A stretch of DNA of 64,000 bases, taken from the NCBI GenBank assembly GCA_020081605.1, contig JAHREC010000018.1, forward strand, positions 1,116,001 through 1,180,000. Direction: 5' to 3'. The position numbers were made by a program, and so were the translations under genes. The DNA comes from Albifimbria verrucaria. Lineage: Eukaryota > Ascomycota > Sordariomycetes > Hypocreales > Stachybotryaceae. Below the pieces are notes generated by a model. That model ran no database searches and was not told the origin of the DNA. It worked only from the letters and a program-made list of their open reading frames with translations. This document shows positions 11,034 to 21,440 of this stretch, in pieces; position 1 is the stretch's first letter, and each line of letters opens with the position of its first letter.

Positions 11034-13502
11034 ATGGTCGGCAGAAAACGCAATGCTAATCAGATTAATAACCGGCCCGGCGTGAATAGTTCGGCTGAGG
11101 ATGGACCAGATATTTATGGTCAAATGCTGGCTGAAGCCGGCGTCACCTCACGAGCTAGAGATAATCCTGAGCGTCCGCTGAAACGCAGGCGGCCTGGATC
11201 AAGCCATGCAGACAAACAACCCCAGGTCTCGGAGTCGGCTGACTCTAAATTTGAGGCTTGGCTCAATGCTAGCGAGAAGCACGACAGTGATGAAGACGAG
11301 GACGCCTTAGAACTGGAGGATGTGGATCTTCCAGTGCCGACCGTGCAAGCCATGGAAAGGGATTCCGAGGATGATTATGACGAAGAAGACGATGATATGC
11401 AGTTCGAAGATATCGATTTTGGCGCTTTAAACACAGACCAGGAACCTACGGCGCCAACGGGGCTGGAGCTCAACCTTACGGCCCAGCAGTCCGTTGGCTC
11501 GTCGAACAAGGTCGCAGACAGGCGCAAACCCATCACGAAAGATGAGAGGGAGCGGCGTATTGAGATTCACAAAATTCATCTTCTATCGTTACTCTCACAT
11601 GTTGCGCGACGAAATCATTGGTGCAACGATCCCAAAGTCCACAACCACTTGCGTCCCCTTCTGACGGACAAGATGGTCAAGTCGCTCACACCAGGCACCA
11701 ATCTATCCCAGCTTGGACGCAAGGAGAGTCTCAAAGTTGGTCTTCAGCAAGCTGGTGTAATGTGGAGGATCAAGTACAAGGTCACGGAAAGAGGGCTCAG
11801 GAGGGCGCTGTGGGCAGAGAGACCAGAGCATTTACAATATGTATGTAACTGTCTTTGCCAACTCGAAACAATAACTAACCAACCATGCAGTACGAGCTGC
11901 CGGACGATATGGAGTCGTGCCTTGACCGCGGCGATTTTCAGCAAGCCGCGAAGACTCTGCAAGGATCTCGAGATATTGGCGCACAACTATACTGCGCTCT
12001 CCTGAGAAGTACGGGCGTCCGTGCCAGGCTTGTGTGTTCCCTTCAACCTCTGTCCTTCACTGCTGCTGGCCCAACCCTTCCGAAACCAAAGGAAAAGTCT
12101 GCTCCCAAGCCCAATCCGACACCAGAAAAAGTGCAGCAAGAAAAAAAGCCCCAGCCAAGCCGTCTTTGTCAGGTCCTTCAAGCGTGAGACGAAGATTAGG
12201 ACATCCTAATGCGGCTGCTTACAATTTTGAACCTCCTGTCTCACCTGCTAAGCCTACACCAGCATTTGAGGCACCGGTCGATTTGCGGGAATCGGCATAT
12301 CCAGTGTATTGGGTTGAAGTTTTCAACGAAGCATATCAAGAGTGGCAACCGGCGGATCCTGTGGTTACGCATACATTTTGGAAGCCAAAGGCTCTAGAGC
12401 CACCAATCACAGATAAACAGAACTGCATGTCCTACGTTGTAGCTTTCGAGGCGAACGGCACGGCCAAGGACGTAACGCGGAGATATGCAAAGGCTTACAC
12501 AGCGAAAACACGCAAACTCAGGCTGGAGAGCACGTCTGAGGATGGCGAAAAATGGTGGCGAAAAGTCATGAAACTTTACAGGCCGAAATTTGCTGATGCC
12601 AAAGATCAAATCGAGGATATCGAACTCGCCGGCCGTGAGTCAAGGGAGCCAATGCCACGAAACGTTCAGGACTTTAAAGATCATCCCGTCTATGCGTTAG
12701 AACGCCACTTGCGCCGCCATGAAGTTCTCATTCGCGATGCCATGCCAGCAGGGACAGTGGCTGCAGGCAGTCGAGGCCCACTAGAGAAAGTGTACAGGCG
12801 AAGAGATGTCCGTATAGCGAGGACGGTGGACAAATGGTACCGTCTAGGACGTCTGGTAAAACCAAATGAGATACCCGCAAAATGGCTACCCAAAAGGCCG
12901 TAAACAGAAAAACTAGACATGCCGACGACGAAGATGAGGATTCTCAGGGTGACGCTGGGACTCCCATTTACACACTGGCGCAGACGGAGCTTTACGAGCC
13001 ACCTCCTGTTCGCAACGGACGCATACCAAAGAATAAGTTTGGAAACATTGATATCTATGTTCCCAGCATGATTCCAAAGGGCGCAGTTCACATTGTGCAC
13101 GAACATGCTACGCGGGCGGCTCGTACCTTGGAAGTCGACTATGCACCCGCCCTGACAGGCTTCGAATTCCGAGGAAAACATGGCACCGCAGTGCTCAAGG
13201 GCATAGTTGTTGCAAAGGAGTACGAGGAAGGAGTTTGGGCAGTAATAGATGCTTTAAGCAACCAAGAACAAGAGATCGAGATCGAGCGACGGAGAGCGGT
13301 CGTTCTTAGAGCATGGCGCAAGTTTATCATGGGACTACGAATAAGAGAGAGAATCTGGAGTGGAGTTGACGCTGAGGAGAGACTTGAGGCAGAAAGAGAA
13401 GCTGAACTAGACGCGGAGTTGCATGACGCGCCTAGCGATGTAACAGAGGAGTTTGACATGGTTGAAGACGACGAAGGCGGTGGTGGTTTCTTTATTGAAT
13501 GA
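11034..13502 (+). CDS. RAD4: RAD4/XPC DNA damage recognition protein
   Basis: Damage sensor of global nucleotide excision repair; it binds distorted DNA with Rad23 in the nucleus. The N-terminus has a basic cluster (KRRRPG) and a strongly acidic tract. It is followed by the transglutaminase-like core (for example STGVRARLVCSLQPL), then the beta-hairpin domains, with HPVYALERHLRRHE opening BHD1 and the RNGRIPKNKFGN block in BHD3. The intron is 11841-11890. Two frame slips, each one base short, fall in homopolymers: an A7 run at 12141-12147 and an A4 run at 12892-12895. With both corrected the exons total 807 codons including stop. An essential-type repair gene with only homopolymer slips argues for assembly error. 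Family assignment is firm. Confidence 0.92.
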
Positions 13503-13769
13503 ACCATCTGATTATATACTATGTACATACACTTAATATTCAGCCACGCTGAAGAGTGAATACGCATACTTCTATTACGATCTAGTCGATACAAAAACAT
13601 GAATCTTTTTCCCTAACCCCACTCTGTAGACACTTTTTCTTAAGCTGACCCGCATTCAACTGTTGGATAAAAAGAAGGGAAAAACCCCTCCCCCTATGCA
13701 CTCAGAAAGAGAAACATATCGGAATTAAGACATACTGATGAAGTTTTCGGAGGATAAAAAACAAAAAAT
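13503..13769. other. Spacer between RAD4 and the tRNA-Trp-like gene
   Basis: Short AT-rich stretch with a C-rich patch (aaaaacccctccccc at about 13680); probably the RAD4 3' end. Confidence 0.3.
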
Positions 13770-13850
13770 TGAGGGACAGGAGATTTGAACTCCTAACCTT
13801 CAGGATGTACCATATCTGGAATCTGACGCGCTACCGTTGCGCCAGCCCCC
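13770..13850 (-). tRNA. tRNA-Trp-like gene (CCA) with short intron, copy 1
   Basis: The 81-base sequence on minus has D stem GCGC/GCGC with loop AACGGTA, an anticodon loop TTCCAG, an intron of about 10 bases, and a T arm AGGAG-TTCAAAT-CTCCT. The 5' side has one base too few for a standard acceptor arm plus positions 8-9. Adding a sixth G to the leading G-run makes GGGGGGC pair fully with GTCCCTC, so a collapsed homopolymer is likely. The last pair of the anticodon stem is mismatched (A-C). Identical to the copy at 17963. Confidence 0.7.
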
Positions 13851-13978
13851 AAGTTGTTGATAGCGCTACAAATATTTTGACTCAAATTGTATATCTCCAG
13901 AGACGGAAACACCAAACAGCCCAGCACGTCTGCTTGTTCCAACAAGGGTCCAGCCGAAGTTACTCAGGCTAGGCGTTA

Positions 13979-14095
13979 TTAACATCAATACTATTACAAG
14001 TCTGTTATATTTTTAGTCGTATATTATTACAAGTCTCTCATGTCTTTAGTCTTTTATTATTACAAGCCTGTTATATTATTAATCGTCTAATATTA
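13979..14095 (-). repeat. AT-rich degenerate tandem array, copy A
   Basis: Repeats a unit of about 34 bases of the type gacttgtaataatatacgac. The 62 bases at 13994-14055 match 19572-19633 on the opposite strand with two differences. See the array at 19520-19690. Confidence 0.8.
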
Positions 14096-14178
14096 GGTAT
14101 TTTGCTGATTTTTCGTTGAGATATTTGCGCTTGATATACGGAATTTCTGCCTTCCCACTGTACTGTTCCTTTGCCAAG

Positions 14179-14273
14179 AAGAATACTACCTTTGTACTAT
14201 AAGTGCAATAGCTAAGTATAACTATCTTACACAAACTGCTCGTTCTTATACCAGCATGGCCACCTTGGTTCTT
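14179..14273 (-). repeat. 95-base dispersed repeat, copy A
   Basis: Matches 22208-22302 (plus) over 95 bases without a gap, with about 13 differences. Eight of these are C-to-T or G-to-A in this copy. Both copies translate to a shared GGHAGIRTSSLC motif. Confidence 0.8.
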
Positions 14274-14379
14274 GGCTGCACGTGGGTAGCGATAAATAAG
14301 ACCACTAGCCACATTGCGTAACTGAACGATTCAGATATCAAGCCTTTGACCCTTGGGTAGGCTCATTGAACCCCTGTAT

Positions 14380-15010
14380 AGAGAAGCATTCAATGAATTG
14401 CCGACCTATGGCAGGATTGGTAAGCCCCATTTGTCAACAATGCCAAATTGTATCTCTTCCATGGATGCCAGAGATAATTGGGCTTTGACTGTCGTACAAG
14501 AATGTCGCTCACTAAAAGATCAATTGGGTGGACTCGATTCACTCACCAAGCTCAGCATTCTCAGCATGCTTGTTACATTGTCGTGCCATTGTCTTGAGCC
14601 TAGTTTTGGTGGAAGCTGGTCCCAGTTGATTAAGGACATGGTATGGGAAGAAACACCGACGCTTGACTGAGATAATGCAATTGAAGTCAATCTTCGAGGC
14701 TGTTAGCTTACACTTTATTGCAGTATTAAGGATTTTCCGGCAGACTCTTTGCCTGTCCTTAAGCTCGTCAGAAATCCAAGGTCCAGGCACCTACGATCCT
14801 TCCGGCGATGACCATCGTTTCATATCAAGGTCAAGAAATTCTTATTGCCGTTGTCACGATAAGTAAAGAGACCCGATCGGAGATAGCAACAATCGATATG
14901 GTGTCTAGGTTTGTATACTTTTCTCGTAAACTTCTCATAACTATGCTCAAAAACTATGGTGAAATGCTACTGTGCAACAAAGCAAAGAGAAGTGAAACGA
15001 AATAAAACAA
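14380..15010 (+). pseudogene. Decayed SF1 helicase fragment and associated repeat
   Basis: The segment at about 14805-15000 reads TIVSYQGQE followed by a run resembling the motif V-VI part of Upf1/DNA2-like helicases; compare IDSYQGQEATII in the better copy at 21.4-22.1 kb. The arginine-rich motif VI end is already lost, and no open frame continues in either direction. Upstream, 14551-14612 resembles 18705-18766 in the same orientation. I read the interval as an old repeat copy worn down by point mutation. Helicase assignment rests on the short SYQGQE core and its flanks, so it is moderate. Confidence 0.5.
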
Positions 15011-15081
15011 AGCTTGTAAAGAAATTATGTCTCTTTCGCCCGCAAATACTTGTCAAGAAAGACGATCCAAACACATACTGC

Positions 15082-16413
15082 TTATTTTAAGTTCGCACGT
15101 AACTTATGCAAGCTCTCTCGGAACTTGTGCCTCCATTTAGATCGTTTTGGCTGTTTTTCCGAAGCTTTAAATATTTGCACCGACTCTTGCTCAGAACTCG
15201 GTACCTCCGATGGAAGGGCATCTTGGACATTGGAAGTTTCCGCTGGAATAGTCAGAACCTCTGACGAGAGCTGCGTTTTCTCCCTTTGAGGCTGCAGAGC
15301 AAAAGACTTAAATAGCATTGTCGTTCTGCCACTTGACAGTCTTGTTGACAACTCCTCAACCATATACGGTATTTGAGGGCTGCGAATAGTCTCTTTTTCC
15401 ATACCTGGTCTGATAGCTGCACAGATCCAAGTCAATGCTTCTGTTATAGTGTCTGCAGCGTCCCTTCCGAATGCAAACTCTAGTGTGATACTCTTCTCTA
15501 TTGTGTCAGCTCGAGCACTTCCAATTTCTAGCATCCCTTGTATCTGGTAGGAATTCTCCTTCTTCTGGTGGTCCTCGATATTGAGTATTTGATCAAGGGC
15601 TTCACACAGAATTTGTAGTGCGATGATACCGTCATTGTGTTCCCAATTTGCCTGTAGAAACTCTTTGCAGGTTATAGGCTTTACAACACCATCAACCTCT
15701 TTGTTAACAACAAGATTCTCAAACAACTCCAAGGTTGGTAATTTTATGTCTGAGTCATTCTGCTGGACTTTTGCTTGTTTTAGAACTTGCGGTAGTTCCC
15801 ATTGGAGACGTACGACAGTCTGATGGCGCGAATATATATCATAATACTCTGCGCTAGCGGGTTCCAAGACTCTTTGTAAGTGATTTACACCATGTCTGTC
15901 TTGAACGTCGGTTGTAGCCTCATTGAGGAGCAGTTTGATGACGTTGTCAATAGCCTTGGTTTCGAAAGCATAATATAGTGGCGTTTTCCCATCATGGTCC
16001 GTTATGTCAATCTCCGCACCATTTGACAAAAGATGTGACAGACCATTTACCGATAAGGAAGTAGCAGCGTAGTGTAGCGGTGTCTTGCCTTGATTGTTTA
16101 CCGCATGGACGTCGGCATTTCTGCTGAGTAGGTACAGAACAGTATCTGCCGAGCTGGCTCTGGCGGCATAATGTAATGGTGTTGACAATTCCTTGTCCAC
16201 TACGTTAATTGGTGCACCGAGATTGAGCAGCACTTTCACTGAGTCGGAGATGCCATGTTGAGCCGCAATGTGCAGTGCAGTTCTGCCCTTCTCATCCGCG
16301 CGTGTTATATCAACATCAGCACCAATAGCACTCTGAAAAAGAAAGTCAGAACCAGCCCGGCCAATACTATGGCGAGGATCGTAACCCGCCATAGCGCTGG
16401 TCTTCTTCAACAA
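15082..16413 (-). CDS. Ankyrin-repeat protein
   Basis: A 443-residue intact frame. Four ankyrin repeats lie at about residues 41-171, with cores GRTALHIAAQHG, STPLHYAARAS, KTPLHYAATS and KTPLYYAFET. The rest is a helical region of unknown fold and a basic tail (KQPKRSKWRHKFRESLHKL). The start is uncertain: ATGs at 16413 and 16392 are both possible, and the first repeat follows so closely that a longer N-terminal domain may have been lost. Ankyrin arrays often end fungal NLR-like proteins, but no nucleotide-binding domain is seen here. It sits between the two tRNA-Trp-like copies and beside helicase relics. No function proposed beyond protein binding. Confidence 0.8.
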   Translation of the reverse strand: MLKKTSAMAGYDPRHSIGRAGSDFLFQSAIGADVDITRADEKGRTALHIAAQHGISDSVKVLLNLGAPINVVDKELSTPLHYAARASSADTVLYLLSRNADVHAVNNQGKTPLHYAATSLSVNGLSHLLSNGAEIDITDHDGKTPLYYAFETKAIDNVIKLLLNEATTDVQDRHGVNHLQRVLEPASAEYYDIYSRHQTVVRLQWELPQVLKQAKVQQNDSDIKLPTLELFENLVVNKEVDGVVKPITCKEFLQANWEHNDGIIALQILCEALDQILNIEDHQKKENSYQIQGMLEIGSARADTIEKSITLEFAFGRDAADTITEALTWICAAIRPGMEKETIRSPQIPYMVEELSTRLSSGRTTMLFKSFALQPQREKTQLSSEVLTIPAETSNVQDALPSEVPSSEQESVQIFKASEKQPKRSKWRHKFRESLHKLRANLK

Positions 16414-17962
16414 CTCGCAATGACAACTTCAACAAGTTTTGGAGCCTTTGACACGAGTCGAAATTGTATTTCAGTCACAATATCACGATAAAGCAAGATT
16501 CAGTCGAGGATTTAGTTTGGAAAATATTCGTATGCTTCGTTTACAATAGCTGCTTGGCCTGTGGGTAAAATTACTCTAACCAACAGCAGGAAGTAGCTTG
16601 TGATTGGCAGGCTGAGGACTCAGCCGCAAGGGGGCGGTCATGTGTAGCCTCCAGCTGGTTTTGCAAGGCGAATGTCTGCAATCGCAACAATTCAGTTGGG
16701 CGACAGAGATGTGGGAACATGTTGGACTTGATCAACTCGGAAGTGGGAAACTGGTAGCAAAAAGGAGGACATAAGCAATAACAACTTAGAATAATACAGT
16801 AATGATTAATTCTATTGTCTCTACTGACTTTGCAACACTTTTTTTTACGAATATTCCACGTACGGGAATCCAGGGCAACCTTGTTCGTAAGTCCCACTGT
16901 CCTGGGATATGCCAGCAAAATGATGCCCACTAGCTTCGTTATGCTTGCGGCGTGCTCATGTACAAGTGAAGTTGGGCCCACAAAGTGACCGTAGCAAAAG
17001 TAGTCTTGACTGGATAATTTCCTTGAGCGGCAGCAAAGAAACAATGATTTCAATATAAGCTTAAAATGTATGGCACGTCACCGTAGATAGAGATAATTTG
17101 ACGGGAATAAATCCTCCACCAAAACTATATCTCCCCAATGCAGTACTCACTGATGTAGAGCATATACTACCTACTTACCTATTTAAACATTTATGCAATC
17201 TGGCGTAAGCTTGCTTCTTCGTAGACTGAACGGAGACCATCCATACAACCCTGAGGATAGTTTGGATTGACGGCGCGGAGGTAATACCAGAGCTGAGTAT
17301 TGAACATCACAGCAGAACTATCCAGGGAAAAATGATGACGAAGGATATGTGGTACTTTGTACAGAGTCGACTAATTCGTTGGACAGTGAAGTAGCTCATC
17401 GCCTCCAGGGTAAGCGCGCCGAGAAGACTGGACAGGCGACCGACACAGATCCTCATAACGCATTCATTACCAAAACGGCTTTCCATGAACGGATATGTAG
17501 GGTATTTTTGAGTTCGATACATTGGTTTCAAATTTTGACACCCAATTAACTGGTCGCCGGCCCCCAAAGTACCTGCGGTGGTCTCGCTGGGTTGTTGTAA
17601 CTAAGAGGGAACAAGATCGCCCTCACCAACAAGTCTTGGCCTCGAACCCACACCAGTGATCTTTTTAATTTTGTTTGACCAAATCGAGCATTCTTTCTCT
17701 CCCGTTATGGAGGATCTCGGTGCAGACTACATTTGAAACCGAGGCACACTCACTATGAGTTGGTATGCCTTGACATTTGGTCAAGGCAATCTATGTTGGC
17801 TCACTACTCATCCATAACACCTAGTTGCAAATGAACAATGTCTCAAGATTCATTGAGGAGGTAGACAAACTGTGCCGAGCTGAGTTTATTTGATTAGGGG
17901 TCCAAAAGTTGCGTGAATCCGATATCTATCAAAACATCTCGCGATGTTTTCAACAACAACTT
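16414..17962. other. Non-coding stretch upstream of the ankyrin gene
   Basis: About 1.5 kb. The 160-codon minus frame at 16571-17053 is cysteine-rich, with no family motif, and ends just upstream of the ankyrin gene; I do not support it as a gene. No RNA gene is visible. Confidence 0.3.
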
Positions 17963-18043
17963 GGGGGCTGGCGCAACGGTAGCGCGTCAGATTCCAGATA
18001 TGGTACATCCTGAAGGTTAGGAGTTCAAATCTCCTGTCCCTCA
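17963..18043 (+). tRNA. tRNA-Trp-like gene (CCA) with short intron, copy 2
   Basis: Same 81 bases as 13770-13850 but on plus, with about nine bases of shared 5' flank (caacaactt) and then divergent flanks. It has the same one-G-short acceptor arm. Identity over the whole gene, but not beyond it, fits either two functional genes under selection or a tRNA-derived dispersed unit. Confidence 0.7.
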
Positions 18044-19207
18044 AAGAGTTCTTTCATTTTTGCGGATTTATGCTGATTTTTTGCATTCCAAATGCTGGGT
18101 TGTGTGTGGAACGGGTTGGGATCAGAGTTGTGTGAGTGGAGTAGTTCTTAGCCCAGTTCGGCTACTTGCTGACCGCTCCCCACTAAACCATGTTACAGGG
18201 CAATCACATTTCGAGGTTCAATTGGGGGCAACCGCGTTGGGTTCTGGAAATATGAAAGCTGGGAGTTTGCTGGCTGTTAGACAGTGAGGTAGGTAGCTCA
18301 CGAACTTCTAGGGAGATGCGACAGACATCAGTGGAAGTAATCAAATTCGAGCAGTGATGTAAAAAGTACACGTGCCCTTATTTGTTACCAGTCCGGCATC
18401 CCGCGGATCGCATACACGTTCGAGCGTATGTGGTACTCGGGCTGCCTACCTAGCTTGGCTTATTTCTTGCGACAGCAAGCTTAAACCCTGCATGGTACGT
18501 GGAGACCGTGGTAAACTCAGCCGAAAGACAAAGCCTAAGCTACATAAATATCAAGGATGCCCAGCAAACCGAACTTGGCGTTCAGAGCAAGTTCTCACTC
18601 ACTATGGCTTCATGGGGGATCAATTGCAGATGGAAGTTAGGATCAGGGCTTGAGGTTACCAACCAAAATCACATGGATAGGCTCAAACGATTGATAAGTC
18701 CGGCACTCTCAGCATGCTTGTTGTATTGCCGTCTTATTGTCTTGAGGCTAGCTTTGGCAGTTTTTGGGGTCGGGTGATACAATGCGCCTGCAGTGCGACA
18801 AAGACATAGCTCGGAATTGTAAATTACAGATTAAAATTCTAGACGACCAAGAAATGTATACATAAAGTGGCATAAAAGACATGGTATTTGCGTGCCCAGT
18901 TAGCAGTCAATATTTATGAGTCTTCACAGGCCCCGAGCACGGTATATGTCATATTTTGTTTTGAGCAACCTGCACTGATAGCTTAGTTGATGTACAGACG
19001 TACATTCTATTGGGATACTCAAAAGTCATACAAAAAATGGCCTCGATGTGCGCTGTGTCGGGTAATCAGAAAATGGTTCCTCCATCTACTTCACTCAAGC
19101 CGAAGTCTGACAATACAGTGAGATGACAAAAGTTTCGCCCACCCCGCGGTTCCCATCCAGGCAAAGGGATTTACGTATAAAAAATCTTGATGAATATGAA
19201 TTAATTG
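18044..19207. other. Repeat-bearing non-coding stretch
   Basis: No gene supported. 18705-18766 resembles 14551-14612 (same orientation), sharing the run ctcagcatgcttgtt and much of the next 45 bases. The rest is unassigned. Confidence 0.4.
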
Positions 19208-19440
19208 TTAATTTAAACGTCCTGCCTCTTTGTGCTTGGCCATTATATGGTCCTCCAAAGTCCTTCCCATGGTGTACTCCTTGTTGCACCCTTCCCATTG
19301 AACTTTGTATGCGCCTCCGGATGCTCGCAAACCAGCTTAACTGTCTCGGCACGGTTGGCAGCGGTGCGCCCTTTCTTGAGGTCGGGCACAACTGAAATGT
19401 TTACCTGCCAGGAGACCAATACTTGTCAACTTCGCTTGCA
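19208..19440 (-). pseudogene. C2H2 zinc-finger gene remnant (3' end)
   Basis: On minus a frame reads through VPDLKKGRTAANRAETVKL to VCEHPEAHTK, then needs one missing base, then gives VQWEGCNKEYT and LEDHIMAKH before a stop at 19208-19210. The spacing C...C-x-K-x-Y...L-x2-H-x3-KH fits a C2H2 finger. Upstream, an in-frame TGA closes it. I see no 5' part, so it is the tail of a larger gene or a repeat. Confidence 0.45.
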
Positions 19441-19519
19441 AGGTGGGAGGTGAGCTGCTGGCGCTGTTCTATGATGACTGAGATACGCGGTGACTAGACA
19501 AGACGAAAAGACGAAAAGT

Positions 19520-19690
19520 CAACAAAATACGTAACAATAAACGACTGAAAATAGAACAGAACCGTGATACTAAAAGACTAAAAATATGAGAGACTTGTAA
19601 TAATATACGACTAAAAATATAACAGACTTGTAACAATAAACGGCTAAATATGTAACAGACTCATAATACTATTATAATAAAGGACTATCT
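19520..19690 (+). repeat. AT-rich degenerate tandem array, copy B
   Basis: Four to five degenerate units of about 34 bases, typified by acgactaaaaatataacaga. It lies directly upstream of the helicase frame at 19725, so it may be a promoter or a subterminal repeat of an element. It is the inverted partner of the array at 13979-14095. Confidence 0.8.
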
Positions 19691-19724
19691 GTAGTCTGTA
19701 GCTGGTTCTTGGAACAGCACAGTC

Positions 19725-20935
19725 ATGCCAGCCGACTCCCGCAAGATCCTGATCAAATTCCCTCGCGGCGGAATCAAGTCCACGTTCACAGACGCAGACA
19801 AGATTAACGGTCTGCGTGAGCGTATTGGCAAATCTGGCAACCTATCCATTGTTTATGTCAAGATTCACGAAGATGCCAAGATTAGTGTCGAAGGCTACGG
19901 TCTTCCCTTTGCCAATACTGATCATCCCAGTCATGGATGGCTCAACGATAATCAGCCAATGGTTGAGAGTACCACTCTGGCTGGCTTTTTGCAGCAACGA
20001 GACTTCTTCCTTGCTGTCGCATTCGCCGCGAACCAAATGTTCAAGTACTGGGACGACAATCTGCTTCCACCGCCATTCAGCTTCCCCTATGGCACAGTCC
20101 ACGATTGGAACCCTACTCGGTACAATCGTTGCGCAGCTGAAACTAGTGGCCCCGTCTTTGCTCGTTCCCGAACATTCGAGGACTCCAATTCGCACGTCGC
20201 TGTCATCACTCAGTCAGTTGTTCAGGATACTATGTGGATTGCCAACGCTGCCGCCGCCATTTTCGCCACTGTCCTCTCCGCGTATTTCGTGCCAACAGAA
20301 ATCGGGTCTGATGATCCCGCCAAGACTGCTCGAACGTACTTTGTCACCATCAAGCTGCATCAGGACCTGTGCAGCACGTAGGAGCAACAGTGGAAGGCCC
20401 TGACCAACTGCGAGGCCTTCAAGCTAGCTTTCCATGCCGATGATGCCAAGCTCTCGGTGCCACAGCTGGAAGACGCTGAAGAATGGGCTCACACCGCCAA
20501 CTTTGTCTAGGACGCAAAGATTGTGCAGGATGTCACCGGCCCTGCTGCTTTGGCCCAGCACACCGTGCAGCCGGACGATCTTGTTCTCCTTTGTCGCCGG
20601 GCTGGTGACTCTCAATTGTCCATTCCCGTCTCCCCCACCGCGCTACTGCCAATGCTGCCTTCAAGGCCGACAAGAAGCGTAGAACCACTAAGGGCATAGT
20701 CATCGACGAAGCCGCCAACATGAGCCAAACTGACCTGAACCGTGTCTGGGGCAACAGCCTACTGCCCTGATGTCTTGCCGGGGACGATAAACAGCTCCAA
20801 CCTGTTGTCTTAGCCAGGAAAATGTCAAAGATAGCAGTGGGAACCCCGTCAATCGCCACTCCGCGTATGGTTTGTTGTCGGCCCTTGTTGTTCTCAAAGG
20901 CTGTGGTTGGGGTATTTACCGCTTGAGAGGGAGTG
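19725..20935 (+). pseudogene. SF1 helicase-like gene, N-terminal and motif II-III part, broken
   Basis: The open frame from 19725 runs 218 codons to a TAG at 20379. The same frame continues with recognisable protein to a second TAG at 20508. After frame slips, motif II appears as VIDEAANMSQ (about 20699) and motif III as LAGDDKQLQPVV (about 20773), the pattern of Upf1/DNA2-like superfamily-1 helicases. The Walker A segment is not clear. Coding similarity stops near 20930 after GCGWGIYRLR, where the expected continuation is replaced by purine-rich microsatellite. Both TAG codons could come from CAG by C-to-T. The remaining helicase motifs lie inverted at 21441-22075. Probably non-functional. 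Confidence 0.7.
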
Positions 20936-21110
20936 AAGAAGAAAGGAAGGGAAAGGAAGGGAAAGAAAAGAAAAGAAGAAGAAGAAGAAGAAGAAGAAGA
21001 AGAAGAAGAAGAAGAAGAAAGAAGAAGAAGAAGAAGAAGAAGAAGAAGAAGAAGAAGAAGAAGAAGAAGAAGAAGAAGAAGAAGAAGAAGAAGAAGAAGA
21101 AGAAGAGAGT
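20936..21110. repeat. (GAA)n microsatellite
   Basis: A purine-only tract begins near 20936 and becomes almost pure GAA from about 20973 to 21106, roughly 45 units with one interruption near 21015. It joins the two oppositely oriented helicase halves. Confidence 0.95.
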
Positions 21111-21440
21111 CAAAACGTACTCAAGTGGCGAGCAAAAAGAAAAAGAAAAAGAGGACTGTAGATTGCAGGCATCAGACCTTTCCTAGAATATTTTTTGTTA
21201 AACCGTAGAATAAAATTCGAAAATTAATAGAAGAAAAGAAGTATATAACTATATATTTATTCAAATTATGTGCCAATTTTATTCAAACATGCATCTGATG
21301 TTCGTCGATCCTTATTCCTACTTATCAAGACCTACAGTAAACTTTTACTATGTCACGACAGATGCTTGAATGGTCTCAAAGGTTTTTCATTTCAAATATC
21401 AACCCTAAAACCTTTATACTATCGTACTATAATTTACATC

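Noticed and set aside
16571..17053. 160-codon cysteine-containing minus frame upstream of the ankyrin gene
   Set aside because: No family motif; most likely chance in the gene's upstream DNA.
20872..21208. Open frames of about 65-104 codons across the GAA tract
   Set aside because: They are runs of Lys/Glu/Arg or Phe/Leu produced by a microsatellite and start inside the helicase relic.
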